Shown in pieces: positions 28,541 through 37,498 of a DNA stretch of 64,000 nucleotides (position 1 is its first letter; every line of letters begins with the position of its first letter). Both the position numbers and the translations under genes were made by a program. Source of the DNA: Streptomyces sp. XY006 (lineage in GTDB: Bacteria > Actinomycetota > Actinomycetes > Streptomycetales > Streptomycetaceae); the NCBI RefSeq assembly GCF_002237655.1, contig NZ_NOKT01000004.1:1-64000 (forward strand), read 5' to 3'. Below the pieces are notes generated by a model. That model was not told the DNA's origin. It did no database searches and saw only the letters and a list, made by a program, of their open reading frames with translations.

Positions 28541-29338
28541 ATGGCACCCACACCCGCCGGAGACCGAAGGACGCGCGTGCACGTGGTCAGCGACGTGCAC
28601 GGCAACGCCCGTGACCTGGCCCGAGCCGGAGAGGGCGCCGACGCCCTGATCTGCCTGGGCGATCTCGTCCTCTTCCTCGACTACGCCGATCACTCGCGCG
28701 GCATCTTCCCCGACCTGTTCGGGGTCGAGAACGCCGACCGGATCGTCGCGCTGCGCACCGCGCGCCGCTTCGAGGAGGCCCGGGAGTTCGGCGCCCGGCT
28801 GTGGGCCGGCATCGGCGCGGACCGGGCCGCGGTGATCGAGAACGCGGTGCGCAAGCAGTACGCGGAGCTGTTCGCCGCGTTCCCCACTCCGACGTACGCC
28901 ACCTACGGCAACGTCGACATGCCGCCCCTGTGGCAGGAGTACGCCGCCCCGGGCACCACCGTCCTCGACGGCCAGCGCGTCGAGATCGGCGGCCGGGTCT
29001 TCGGCTTCGTGGGCGGCGGCCTGCGCACTCCCATGCGGACGCCGTACGAGATCAGCGACGAGGAGTACGCCGCGAAGATCGAAGCGGTCGGCGAGGTCGA
29101 CGTGCTGTGCACGCACATCCCGCCCGAGGTCCCCGAACTCGTCTACGACACCGTCGCGCGCCGCTTCGAGCGGGGCAGCCGGGCCCTGCTGGACGCCATC
29201 CGCCGCACCCGGCCCCGCTACTCCCTCTTCGGGCACGTGCACCAGCCGCTGGTGCGCAGGATGCGGATCGGGGCAACCGAGTGCGTGAACGTGGGGCACT
29301 TCGCGGGGACCGGGACGCCGTGGGCGCTGGAGTGGTGA
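28541..29338 (+). CDS. Calcineurin-like metallophosphoesterase
   Basis: Product of 265 residues from ATG 28541; the open frame continues upstream to 28010 but antisense to fadD and is rejected. All phosphoesterase motifs are present: VVSDVHGN (8-residue block 1), CLGDLV, TYGNVD with DMPP in place of the usual GNHD, THIPP and FGHVHQPL. It should be a two-metal enzyme, but the substrate (nucleotide, phosphoprotein or lipid) cannot be told. The Asn of GNHD is kept, while its His is replaced by Val. Confidence 0.85.
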   Translation: MAPTPAGDRRTRVHVVSDVHGNARDLARAGEGADALICLGDLVLFLDYADHSRGIFPDLFGVENADRIVALRTARRFEEAREFGARLWAGIGADRAAVIENAVRKQYAELFAAFPTPTYATYGNVDMPPLWQEYAAPGTTVLDGQRVEIGGRVFGFVGGGLRTPMRTPYEISDEEYAAKIEAVGEVDVLCTHIPPEVPELVYDTVARRFERGSRALLDAIRRTRPRYSLFGHVHQPLVRRMRIGATECVNVGHFAGTGTPWALEW

Positions 29339-29447
29339 GGACGCCCCAGGTCGGGTGAGATCGGCGGGTCCCGTGCGCGGTAGCCTTCACGCTGCACACA
29401 CGTGCGCACGACCCTCTTACCGGCCCGCATCTGGAGGAGCCACGGCG

Positions 29448-29888
29448 ATGGCGGAACACACCAGCTCGAGCATCACCATCGAGGCGGCCCCGGCCGATGT
29501 CATGGCGGTCATCGCCGACTTCGCGCGCTACCCGGACTGGACCGGCGAGGTGAAGGAGGCGGAGGTCCTCAAGACCGACGCCCAGGGCCGGGCCGAGCAG
29601 GTCCGTCTGGTCATGGACGCCGGTGCGATCAAGGACGACCAGGTGCTCGCGTACACCTGGACCGGTGCGAACGAGGTCTCCTGGACGCTGGTGAAGTCCC
29701 AGATGCTGCGCTCCCTGGACGGCACGTACCTGCTCAAGCCGGCGGGGACGGGCGGTACGGAGGTCACGTACGCGCTGACCGTCGACGTCAAGATCCCGAT
29801 GCTCGGCATGATCAAGCGCAAGGCGGAGAAGGTCATCATCGACCGGGCGCTGGCGGGGCTGAAGAAGCGCGTGGAGTCGGGCAAGTAG
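29448..29888 (+). CDS. SRPBCC (START/polyketide cyclase-like) family protein
   Basis: A 146-residue single-domain protein of the hydrophobic-ligand-binding helix-grip fold. Visible are SSSITIEAAPADVMAVIADFARYPDWTGEV at the N-terminus (only the pattern matters: a helix followed by the W-containing strand), SWTLV, and a long C-terminal helix IIDRALAGLKKRVESGK. GGAGGAG lies 9 bases before ATG 29448. It corresponds in position to M. tuberculosis Rv2185c, next to an ArsA-like gene there as here. It may carry a lipid or other apolar ligand; the ligand is unknown. Confidence 0.82.
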   Translation: MAEHTSSSITIEAAPADVMAVIADFARYPDWTGEVKEAEVLKTDAQGRAEQVRLVMDAGAIKDDQVLAYTWTGANEVSWTLVKSQMLRSLDGTYLLKPAGTGGTEVTYALTVDVKIPMLGMIKRKAEKVIIDRALAGLKKRVESGK

Positions 29889-30083
29889 GGGCCGCGTCCG
29901 CGCGGTGCCTGTGCTTCACCGGGTGCGGCCGCGTCGTGGCCGGCCGTGCGGTTCCCCCCGCCCCCGGGTGGGCTGAACCGCGGGCAGTCGTCGTGCCGCT
30001 GGGGCCGCAGCGGCACCCCGTACCGCCGGGTTGCGCGACGGCCCCGTCCAGCGGCATCTCACCGGGCACCTGGTCGACGCCGG

Positions 30084-30089
30084 TACCGT
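30084..30089 (+). promoter_or_regulatory. -10 box of the ArsA-like gene (leaderless)
   Basis: TACCGT ends eight bases before ATG 30098, and the intervening bases lack a ribosome site. The 209-base gap after the SRPBCC gene otherwise shows nothing recognisable. Confidence 0.4.
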
Positions 30090-30097
30090 TCACCCCC

Positions 30098-31267
30098 ATG
30101 CGCACCCTCCTGATCACCGGCCCCGGCGGCAGCGGCCGTACCACCCTCGCCGCCGCGACCGCCCTGGCCGCCGCGGCGCGGGGCACGGACACCCTCGTGC
30201 TCGGCACCGACCGCACGGACACCCTCGGTGCCGCCCTCGGTTTCCCGACCGGCCCCACCCCGGTCGAGGCCGCCCCGCACCTGACGGCCTGGCGCCCGGA
30301 CCCCGCGCGGGAGTTCCGCCGGGACCTCACCGCCCTCCAGGACCGCGCCGCCTCCGCCCTGGACCTCCTCGGCGCCTCCCGCCTCGACCCGGAGGAACTC
30401 ACCCCCCTGCCCGGCGCGGAGGAACTCGCCCTGCTGCGCGCCCTGCGGGACGCCGCGCTGTCGGAGAGGCACGAGCTGCTCGTCGTCGATCTGCCCCCGG
30501 TCCCGCAGGCCCTCGCCCTGCTCGCCCTGCCCGAGGAACTCCGCCGCTACCTGCGCCGCCTGCTCCCGCCCGAGCGGCAGGCCGCCCGCGCCCTGCGCCC
30601 CGTCCTCGGCCGGCTCGCCGGCGTCCCCATGCCCGCGGAGTGGCTGTACGAGACGGCGGCCCGCTGGGACGTGGAGCTGGCCGCCGTGGAGGCCGTCGTC
30701 GCCGACCGCGACACGGTCGTACGGCTGGTCGCCGAGCCCGGCCCGGCCGGGTCCGACGCGCTGCGCACCGCCGGCCTCGGCCTCGCCCTGCGCGGCCTGC
30801 GCACCGACCTCGTGGTCGCCAACCGCGTCCTGCCCGAGGCCTCGGCGGACACCTGGCTGGCCGGCCCGGTCGCCCAGCAGCGCAAGACCCTGGACGAGTG
30901 GCGCGAGACCCACGACGTCCGCACCGTCGCCCACCTCGGCCGCGACCCGCGCGGCGGCGACGACCTCACCGCCCTGGCCGTGCCCGGCCCCGACACGGAC
31001 GCCCCCGCCGTCGACTGGCCCGTGACCGACCGGCTCGGCGAGGACGGCGTGCTCGTCTGGCACCTCCCGCTGCCCGGCGCCATACGCGACGAACTCGACC
31101 TCGTGCGGCGCGGCGACGAACTCGTCGTCACCGCGGGCCGGTTCCGCCGGGTCGTCCCGCTGCCCTCGGCGCTGCGCCGCTGCACCGTCGACGGGGCCGC
31201 CCTGCGCGACGGCGAGCTGCGCATCCGCTTCGCACCCGACCCGAAGCTGTGGCCGCGGGCCCGGTGA
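30098..31267 (+). CDS. ArsA/GET3-like P-loop protein with altered P-loop
   Basis: A 389-residue protein similar in layout to ArsA-like ATPases (Rv2184c position in M. tuberculosis). The N-terminal LLITGPGGSGRTTLAAATALA occupies the place of the deviant Walker A, but both usual lysines are changed: the signature Lys is Pro and the catalytic Lys is Arg. ELLVVDLPPVPQALALLALP corresponds to the switch II DxxPxG region, with DLPPVP. The middle contains an Arg/Leu-rich helical insert, and the C-terminus is a small beta-rich region resembling the C-terminal hydrolase-like fold of Get3-type proteins. No arsenic genes are nearby. Nucleotide hydrolysis is doubtful; a chaperone role is a guess. Confidence 0.75.
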   Translation: MRTLLITGPGGSGRTTLAAATALAAAARGTDTLVLGTDRTDTLGAALGFPTGPTPVEAAPHLTAWRPDPAREFRRDLTALQDRAASALDLLGASRLDPEELTPLPGAEELALLRALRDAALSERHELLVVDLPPVPQALALLALPEELRRYLRRLLPPERQAARALRPVLGRLAGVPMPAEWLYETAARWDVELAAVEAVVADRDTVVRLVAEPGPAGSDALRTAGLGLALRGLRTDLVVANRVLPEASADTWLAGPVAQQRKTLDEWRETHDVRTVAHLGRDPRGGDDLTALAVPGPDTDAPAVDWPVTDRLGEDGVLVWHLPLPGAIRDELDLVRRGDELVVTAGRFRRVVPLPSALRRCTVDGAALRDGELRIRFAPDPKLWPRAR

Positions 31268-31328
31268 CTCGGGCCGGTACGCCCGTTCGGGTAACGTCGT
31301 AGGGACGAACCGTAGGCAGGAGTCCGTC

Positions 31329-31829
31329 ATGAGCGAACAGCTCCCCCCGTCCGGCGACGCCCCCGACGAAGCCGTGGACGAGACGCGGGCGACCGACGCC
31401 GACGCCTGGGCGACCGCGTGCGCCGAGGACCTCGAAGCGGAGAAGGCCCGCCGCCGCACCGAGTACGGCACGCCCCCCGGTTCCGCGGCCGAGGAACTGA
31501 AGAAGTTCGTCGACGCCGTCGCGGACCGGCTGGCCGGGATGCAGTCCCCGCTGTTCGGCGCGGTCGCGGGACCCGCCGCCCAGCAGGTCGTCCGGCAGGT
31601 CGTCGACCAGGCCAAGGCAGCCGTGGAACCGGTCATCGAGCGCAATCCGGACGTCTTCGACCACCTGGCGGCCGCCGGGAACGAACTGCTCGCCGCCTAC
31701 CGCTCCGCCGTCCAGGCCCAGGAGCGCCGCTGGACCGGCCGCGACGACCAGCGCGACCCGCGTGACCTGGACGAACGCCGCGACCCGGGCGACGACACCG
31801 GCCCGGGCGAGCGCATCGACCTGGACTGA
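31329..31829 (+). CDS. Acidic protein upstream of glucokinase, SCO2127-like
   Basis: A 166-residue hydrophilic protein with no membrane segment. The N-terminal 45 residues are acidic. The centre (about 55-130) is helical with conserved-looking SAAEELKKFVDAVADRLAGM and VVRQVVDQAKAAVEPVIER. The C-terminus is an Arg/Asp-rich low-complexity tail (DDQRDPRDLDERRDPGDD). AGGCAGGAG precedes ATG 31329. In S. coelicolor the gene at this place (SCO2127) was reported to influence glucose uptake and glucose repression together with glkA. Its biochemical activity is unknown. I recall the family as DUF5304. Confidence 0.78.
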   Translation: MSEQLPPSGDAPDEAVDETRATDADAWATACAEDLEAEKARRRTEYGTPPGSAAEELKKFVDAVADRLAGMQSPLFGAVAGPAAQQVVRQVVDQAKAAVEPVIERNPDVFDHLAAAGNELLAAYRSAVQAQERRWTGRDDQRDPRDLDERRDPGDDTGPGERIDLD

Positions 31830-31963
31830 GCCCGCGGTCCCCGGCCGAGCGGCCCCCGGCGCACCGCCGCCGGCGGGTGCCCACCGAGCGGACGACCGGA
31901 ACCCGACGGCAGGGCCTCGGGTACCGTTGGCCGTAGCGGGGCTCGACCGAAACTGAGGGATTC

Positions 31964-32917
31964 ATGGGACTCACCATCGGCGTCGACATCGGCGGCACGA
32001 AGATCGCGGCCGGCGTGGTCGATGAGGAAGGCAACATCCTCTCGACCCACAAGGTGCCGACCCCGGGTACGCCCGAGGGCATCGTGGACGCCATCGCCTC
32101 GGCGGTGGACGGCGCACGTGTCGGACACGACATCGTCGGCGTGGGCATCGGTGCCGCCGGTTACGTCAACCGGCAGCGCTCGGAGGTCTACTTCGCGCCC
32201 AACATCCACTGGCGCAACGAGCCGCTCAAGGAGAAGGTCGAGGCCCGCGTGGGCCTCCCGGTGGTCGTCGAGAACGACGCGAACGCCGCCGCATGGGGCG
32301 AGTACAAGTTCGGCGCGGGCAAGGGCCACCGCAACGTCATCTGCATCACGCTGGGCACGGGCCTCGGCGGCGGCATCATCATCGGCAACAAGCTGCGCCG
32401 CGGCCACTTCGGCGTGGCCGCCGAGTTCGGCCACATCCGGATGGTGCCGGACGGCCTGCTGTGCGGCTGCGGCTCGCAGGGCTGCTGGGAGCAGTACGCC
32501 TCGGGCCGGGCGCTGGTGAGGTACGCCAAGCAGCGCGCCAACGCCACCCCCGAGAACGCCGAGATCCTGCTCGGCCTCGGCAACGGCACGCCCGACGGCA
32601 TCGAGGGCAAGCACATCTCCATGGCCGCCCGGCAGGGCGACCGCGTGGCCGTCGACTCCTACCGCGAGCTGGCCCGCTGGGTCGGCGCGGGCCTCGCCGA
32701 CCTCGCCTCCCTCTTCGACCCCTCCGCGTTCATCGTCGGCGGCGGTCTCTCCGACGAGGGCGAACTGGTCCTGGGCCCGATCCGCAAGTCCTACAAGCGC
32801 TGGCTGGTGGGCGGCAACTGGCGCCCGGTGGCCGAGGTCCGCGCCGCCGAACTGGGCAACAAGGCCGGCCTGGTGGGCGCGGCCGACCTGGCGAGGGAAC
32901 CCGACCCGATCATGTAG
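31964..32917 (+). CDS. glkA: Glucokinase (ROK family)
   Basis: ATP-dependent glucose kinase and, in Streptomyces, a key part of carbon catabolite repression. The length of 317 residues equals that of S. coelicolor GlkA. ATP/phosphate motif IGVDIGGTKIAAG is at the N-terminus, the catalytic Asp is in VVENDANAAAWGEYKFGAG, and the ROK zinc signature CGCGSQGCWEQYASG holds three cysteines. FIVGGGLSDEGE is the adenosine motif. GAGGGA precedes ATG 31964. Preceded by the SCO2127-like gene on the same strand, 134 bases away. Confidence 0.97.
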   Translation: MGLTIGVDIGGTKIAAGVVDEEGNILSTHKVPTPGTPEGIVDAIASAVDGARVGHDIVGVGIGAAGYVNRQRSEVYFAPNIHWRNEPLKEKVEARVGLPVVVENDANAAAWGEYKFGAGKGHRNVICITLGTGLGGGIIIGNKLRRGHFGVAAEFGHIRMVPDGLLCGCGSQGCWEQYASGRALVRYAKQRANATPENAEILLGLGNGTPDGIEGKHISMAARQGDRVAVDSYRELARWVGAGLADLASLFDPSAFIVGGGLSDEGELVLGPIRKSYKRWLVGGNWRPVAEVRAAELGNKAGLVGAADLAREPDPIM

Positions 32918-32940
32918 ACGGCGTCAGGGCGAGCGCCCGG

Positions 32941-32970
32941 AGGGGCGCGGGGAACTGCGCGATCAGCCAC
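32941..32970 (+). repeat. Dispersed intergenic repeat, copy 2
   Basis: Twenty-nine of 30 bases identical to the copy at 24687-24716, in the same orientation relative to an upstream gene (23 bases after the glkA stop). A short inverted element (GCGC...GCGC) lies inside. Confidence 0.8.
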
Positions 32971-33031
32971 ATGCGACCCGGCACCCGCGCACCCTCCCCG
33001 CGCCCCGTCCTTTCGGGCGTAAATTGATCAC

Positions 33032-33778
33032 ATGTCGCTGCTCCCCAACTCGCGTACAGAACCCGACGGTTCCGCAGTCATCAGGGTCCTCGGCTACAAC
33101 ATCCGCTCCCTGCGCGACGACACCGCCGCCCTGGCCCGCGTCATCAGGGCGTGCGAGCCCGACCTGGTCCTCATCCAGGAAGCCCCCCGCTTCTTCCGCT
33201 GGCGCAAGAAACTCGCCCGCCTGGCCCTCGACTCCGGCCTGGTGATCGTCACCGGCGGCGCCACCACCACGGGCCCGGCGATCCTCAGCTCCCTCCGGGT
33301 GAGCGTCGAACGCACGGAGGACGTCCTCCTGCCCCACACCCCCGGCCTGCACCGCCGCGGCTTCGCCACCGCGGTCGTCCGCGTCGCCGGCGCCCGCTTC
33401 GGCGTCCTGAGCTGTCACCTGTCCCTGCAGAAGGACGAGCGCTACGACCAGGCCGGCCTGCTCCTGGACCGGCTCGCCGGGCTGGGCGTGGAGCACGCGA
33501 TCGCCGGCGGAGACCTGAACGAACGCCCCGAGGGCCCCGCCTTCCGCCGCCTGTCCGGCGCCCTGACCGACTGCCGGGCCGCGGCCCCCTGGGGCGGCGA
33601 GCACACCTGGACCCCCGCCGACCCCTACCAGCGCATCGACGCGATCTTCGCGACCGAGGGCATCCGGGTGCTGGGCTGCGGCGTGCCGGCCGGCCTGCCC
33701 GGGGTGACCGGGACAGACCTGAGGGCGGCCACGGACCATCTCCCGGTCCTGGCCGCCCTCCACGTGCCCGCGTCCTAG
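33032..33778 (+). CDS. Endonuclease/exonuclease/phosphatase (EEP) family protein
   Basis: Two-layer EEP-fold hydrolase of 248 residues. Motifs: VLGYNIRSLRDD, LVLIQEAPRFFRW with the metal-binding Glu, FGVLSCHLSL, HAIAGGDLNERPEG with catalytic Asp and Asn, and RAATDHLPVLAALHV with the catalytic DH pair. The substrate may be a nucleic acid, phosphoinositide-like lipid or other phosphodiester. No signal peptide. Its stop codon shares the bases CTAG with the stop of the convergent gene. Confidence 0.87.
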   Translation: MSLLPNSRTEPDGSAVIRVLGYNIRSLRDDTAALARVIRACEPDLVLIQEAPRFFRWRKKLARLALDSGLVIVTGGATTTGPAILSSLRVSVERTEDVLLPHTPGLHRRGFATAVVRVAGARFGVLSCHLSLQKDERYDQAGLLLDRLAGLGVEHAIAGGDLNERPEGPAFRRLSGALTDCRAAAPWGGEHTWTPADPYQRIDAIFATEGIRVLGCGVPAGLPGVTGTDLRAATDHLPVLAALHVPAS

Positions 33779-34416
33779 ACGACCGCTCCCCGCCCGGGGT
33801 CGTCGTCCTCCTCGTCGTCCGTCCGCATCCGCAGCACCAGCGTCGCGAAACCGCCGAGGAACCCGCCGATGCCCAGGGTGGTCAGCCACCAGGTCATCTC
33901 CCAGCCGAGCAGAACGGCCAGCAGGAGCAGCACCGGCCCGCCGAGCACGCCGAGCCAGGCGAACTTCGCCGTCGGGTCGGCGCTCGGCAGCGGCGGCGGC
34001 TCCGGCGGCACGAAATGACCCTCGTCGTCGGCGTCGAAGTCGTCCTCGGCGGGCTCGGGCGCGGTGTAGTCGCGCGGGCCGACGCCGGGCGCGAAGGAGA
34101 CGGAACCGCCCAGCGGCGCGGCCGGCTTGTCCGCCCCGTCGCCCGACGGCTTGGGCTCCGGCCCGTCCGGCTCCCCGGGCTTGCCGGCCTCGGCGGGGGC
34201 CGTCCCGGCCTCGGCGCCCGGGGCGACCCGGTCGTCGTTGGTCGGGGACTCCAGCAGCGCGAGGTCCTCGACCGACTTGAACGGCTTGGCACCCGGCGGG
34301 TCCGGCGGCTCCTCGCCGTACCCGGCGACGATCGCCGCCCAGGCGGCCTCCTCGTCGAACGGGACGCCCTTCTCGTCCGGCTCGCGGCCCTCGCGGTCGG
34401 AGTCGTGCTCAGCCAC
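33775..34416 (-). CDS. Hydrophilic protein with two C-terminal membrane helices
   Basis: Unrecognised protein of 213 residues from GTG 34416. Residues 1-145 are charged and Pro-rich, with an N-terminal motif VPFDEEAAWAAIVAGYGEEP that looks conserved in such Streptomyces proteins. Two hydrophobic helices (about 147-168 and 173-193) follow, with a short acidic tail. The start overlaps the upstream hydrolase gene by eight bases, and the longer open frame to 34518 is a shadow in that gene. The stop shares CTAG with the convergent EEP gene. Confidence 0.72.
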   Translation of the reverse strand: MAEHDSDREGREPDEKGVPFDEEAAWAAIVAGYGEEPPDPPGAKPFKSVEDLALLESPTNDDRVAPGAEAGTAPAEAGKPGEPDGPEPKPSGDGADKPAAPLGGSVSFAPGVGPRDYTAPEPAEDDFDADDEGHFVPPEPPPLPSADPTAKFAWLGVLGGPVLLLLAVLLGWEMTWWLTTLGIGGFLGGFATLVLRMRTDDEEDDDPGRGAVV

Positions 34417-35206
34417 CTGTGGTCGTCCCTTCCTTGCCGAGACCGGGCTCCTTGACGAGGCCGGGCGCGAGCCGGCCGATGAACGCGAGGCTCTCCTCGT
34501 GGATCCGGTCCGCGTCATGGTCCAACGTGGCCACGTGGTAGCTCTGTTCCAGGATGACCTCCGTCACGTCCGTGGACGAGATGCGGCTGAGCACCCGGGC
34601 CGAGTCGGCGGGCGGCACGACGTGGTCCTGCGGGCTGCGCAACAGCAGCACCGGCTGGGTGACCTGGGGCAGCTCCCCGTCGACGATCCGGAAGAACTGC
34701 CGCAGGGAGTGCGCCGCGTGCAGCGGCACCCGGTCGTAGCCCAGCTCCCGGCTGTCCGGCTTGGCGATGTCGCTGGCGATGCCCTTCGTCGCCGGGATGA
34801 GGTGGCGGACCACCGGCAGGGCGTGCGCGGCCAGGCCGTGCACCTTGTTCGCCGGGTTGACGACGACCACGCCGCTGACGGCGTCGCCGTGCCGGGCGGC
34901 CAGGCGCAGGGCCAGGGCACCGCCCATGGACAGACCGGCCACGAAGACCTTCGCGCGGCGCTCGCGCAGGGCGCGCAGCTCGCGGTCCACCTCCGCGTAC
35001 CAGTCCTGCCAGCCCGTGATCCGCAGGTCCTCCCAGCGGGTGCCGTGCCCGGGCAGCAGCGGCAGCGAGACGGTCAGGCCGTGCTCGGCGAGGTGCTCCG
35101 CCCAGGGGCGCAGCGACTGCGGTGAACCGGTGAAACCGTGGCAGAGGAGGACGGCGACCTCCCCGCCCTCGTGGCGAAACGGCTCGGCTCCGGCAAGGAC
35201 CGGCAC
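34409..35206 (-). CDS. Alpha/beta hydrolase (carboxylesterase/lipase type)
   Basis: Serine hydrolase of 265 residues, similar to the short carboxylesterase/monoacylglycerol lipase family. The oxyanion-side motif is LLCHGFTGSPQSLRPWA, the nucleophile Ser is in FVAGLSMGGALAL, the acid is Asp in RSPQDHVVPP and the base is His in SYHVATLDHD. A cap region of about 60 residues lies in the middle. No signal peptide. It overlaps the downstream membrane protein gene, and is divergent from plsC, which suggests a lipid connection. Confidence 0.9.
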   Translation of the reverse strand: MPVLAGAEPFRHEGGEVAVLLCHGFTGSPQSLRPWAEHLAEHGLTVSLPLLPGHGTRWEDLRITGWQDWYAEVDRELRALRERRAKVFVAGLSMGGALALRLAARHGDAVSGVVVVNPANKVHGLAAHALPVVRHLIPATKGIASDIAKPDSRELGYDRVPLHAAHSLRQFFRIVDGELPQVTQPVLLLRSPQDHVVPPADSARVLSRISSTDVTEVILEQSYHVATLDHDADRIHEESLAFIGRLAPGLVKEPGLGKEGTTTGG

Positions 35207-35380
35207 CTTCGGCCTCCAGGTCGTGAGAAGGGACGGACACGATCAAGGATCGTCACGGAACGTCATGGAAGGGGTCGCACGTCGTTCGCGGGACCTTCAC
35301 CGTACGCGACCGCACTGACACCGACCAGGGCCGTCGGCGCCTTTGACGGCGCTCCGGGTTAAGGTCTGACCTACACATAC

Positions 35381-36233
35381 AGGAGGCACTCGGTTGTTGT
35401 ACGGCGCGATGAAGGTCGCTGTTGGGGGACCGCTCAAGGTCGCCTTCAGGCCCTGGGTGGAAGGCCTGGAGAACGTCCCCGCCGAGGGGGCCGCGATCCT
35501 GGCGAGCAACCACCTGTCGTTCTCCGACTCGTTCTTCCTGCCCGCGGTCCTGGACCGCAAGGTCACGTTCATCGCGAAGGCCGAGTACTTCACCACGCCC
35601 GGCGTGAAGGGCCGGCTGACGGCCGCCTTCTTCAAGGGCGTCGGGCAGCTGCCCGTGGACCGCTCCGGTGCGCGCGGCGCGGGTGAGGCGGCCATCAGGA
35701 GCGGCATAGAGGTGCTGGAGCGCGGCGAGCTGTTCGGGATCTACCCGGAGGGCACGCGCTCGCCCGACGGCCGGCTCTACCGGGGCAAGCCGGGCGGCCT
35801 CGCGCGCGTGGCGCTCGCCACCGGCGCGCCCGTCATCCCGGTCGCCATGATCGACACGGAGAAGATCCAGCCGCCCGGCAAGGTCGTGCCCAAGCTGATG
35901 CGGCCCGGCATCCGCATCGGCAAGCCGCTGGACTTCAGCCGCTACCAGGGCATGGAGCACGACCGCTTCGTGCTGCGCGCGGTGACCGACGAGGTCATGT
36001 ACGAGATCATGAAGCTCTCCGGCCAGGAGTACGTCGACATGTACGCGACGGCCATGAAGCGGCAGCTCGCCGAGGCGGCGAAGGCGGAGAAGGAGGCCGA
36101 CAAGGCGGCCAGGGCCGCCCTCGCGCGGGCGGAGAAGGAACAGGCCGAGAAGGAGAAGGCCGAGAAGGAACGGGCCGGGCAGGCGGGGGCCGACGAGGAC
36201 GGGCAGACCGGGGAGCCGCGGACCGAGCCCTAG
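35381..36233 (+). CDS. plsC: 1-acyl-sn-glycerol-3-phosphate acyltransferase
   Basis: Acylates lysophosphatidic acid to phosphatidic acid at the membrane. Coding begins at TTG 35394; the first 13 bases of this feature hold the ribosome site AGGAGG (35381-35386), seven bases from the TTG. An in-frame ATG at 35409 is less well placed. The product is 279 residues. NHLSFSDSFF is the HX4D catalytic motif, FKGVGQLPVDRSG binds substrate, and YPEGTRSPDG is the glycerol-phosphate site. The last 45 residues are a Lys/Glu/Ala-rich charged helix, not part of the enzyme core. The stop TAG overlaps a possible GTG start of the next gene. Confidence 0.92.
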
Positions 36234-36259
36234 TGGGGGCAGGCCGGGGGGTGGGGGAC

Positions 36260-37498
36260 ATGGCCAGACGCGAGCGCGTGATGAGGATGTCGGTCGAGCA
36301 GCCGCTGTGGCGTGCGCTCACCGGCTACCGGGTGCTGACGATGCTGTACGCGGTCGGCCTCTTCGCCACCGCCTACGAGGAGTTCACCCGCCCCTGGCTC
36401 GCCGTCGCCTACTTCGCCGTACTGGCCGTGTGGACCCTGGCGACGCTGCCCCGGGTCGCGAACGCCGCCCGCTGCACCAAGGGGTTCCTCGCCGCCGACC
36501 TGACCATCGCCCTCACCGGCATCCTGCTCACGCCCGTCGCCGACGCGCACGAGCGGGTCCAGTCGGGCGGCCCGACCCTGCCGTCGATATGGACGGCCGG
36601 GGCCGTCCTGGCCTTCGCCATCAAGGGCGGCTGGCGCTGGGCGGCCCTCGCCTCCGGCCTCGTGGCCGTCGCCAACCTGATCGAGCGCGGCAGCCCGGCC
36701 CGCGACACCGTCCACAACGTCATCCTGGTCTGCATCGCCTCCATCGCCATCGGCTACGTCGTCGAGGTCGCCCGCGCCTCCGAGCGCACCCTCGCCCGCG
36801 CCCTGGAGATCGAGGCCGCGACGCGGGAGCGGGAGCGCCTGGCGCGGGACATCCACGACAGCGTCCTCCAGGTGCTGGCCATGGTGCAGCGGCGCGGGGC
36901 GGTGATCGGCGGCGAGGCGGCCGAACTGGGCCGGATGGCCGGCGAGCAGGAGGTCGCCCTGCGCACCCTGGTCTCCGGCGGTCTCGTGCCCGTCTCCCGG
37001 GTCTCGGAGGACGCCGCCGAGGGCGCCCTCGTGCGCGCCGTCGAGGAAGGCCCCGACGCGGAGGAACCGGCCGGCGGCCCCGTCGACCTGCGCGCCCTGC
37101 TGGCGCCGTACGCGCGAGCCGGCGTCAGCCTGGCCGAGCCGGGCGCGCCCGTGCCGCTGGCGCCCGCCGCCGCCCGGGAGGTGGCCGCCGCGGTCGGAGC
37201 CGCCCTGGACAACGTCCGCAGGCACGCCGGGGAGGGGGCGCGCGCCTGGATCCTGGTCGAGGACGAGCCGGACGAGGTGATCGTCACCGTCCGGGACGAC
37301 GGGCCCGGCATCCCGGAGGGGCGGCTGGCGCAGGCCGAGGGCGAGGGCCGGCTCGGCGTCGCCCTGTCGATCCGCGGCCGGCTGCGCGACCTCGGCGGCA
37401 GCGCGGAACTGATCTCGGTGCCGGGCCAGGGCACGGAGGTCGAACTGAAGGTACCGAAGGACGTGACGGACGCACGGGGGAAGGCGGAGCGGCGATGA
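36260..37498 (+). CDS. macS: MacS-type sensor histidine kinase
   Basis: NarL-partner kinase, 412 residues from ATG 36260; an in-frame GTG at 36233 touching the plsC stop is also possible. Five to six membrane helices form the N-terminal sensor (about 20-160; DUF5931-type), then HisKA_3 with the phosphorylated His in RLARDIHDSVLQVLAMV and an HATPase domain (ALDNVRRHAGEG, RDDGPGI). Position between plsC and pfkA corresponds to SCO2121, described as MacS of the MacRS system affecting morphology and actinorhodin in S. coelicolor. It is coupled by ATGA to the regulator. Confidence 0.87.
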   Translation: MARRERVMRMSVEQPLWRALTGYRVLTMLYAVGLFATAYEEFTRPWLAVAYFAVLAVWTLATLPRVANAARCTKGFLAADLTIALTGILLTPVADAHERVQSGGPTLPSIWTAGAVLAFAIKGGWRWAALASGLVAVANLIERGSPARDTVHNVILVCIASIAIGYVVEVARASERTLARALEIEAATRERERLARDIHDSVLQVLAMVQRRGAVIGGEAAELGRMAGEQEVALRTLVSGGLVPVSRVSEDAAEGALVRAVEEGPDAEEPAGGPVDLRALLAPYARAGVSLAEPGAPVPLAPAAAREVAAAVGAALDNVRRHAGEGARAWILVEDEPDEVIVTVRDDGPGIPEGRLAQAEGEGRLGVALSIRGRLRDLGGSAELISVPGQGTEVELKVPKDVTDARGKAERR

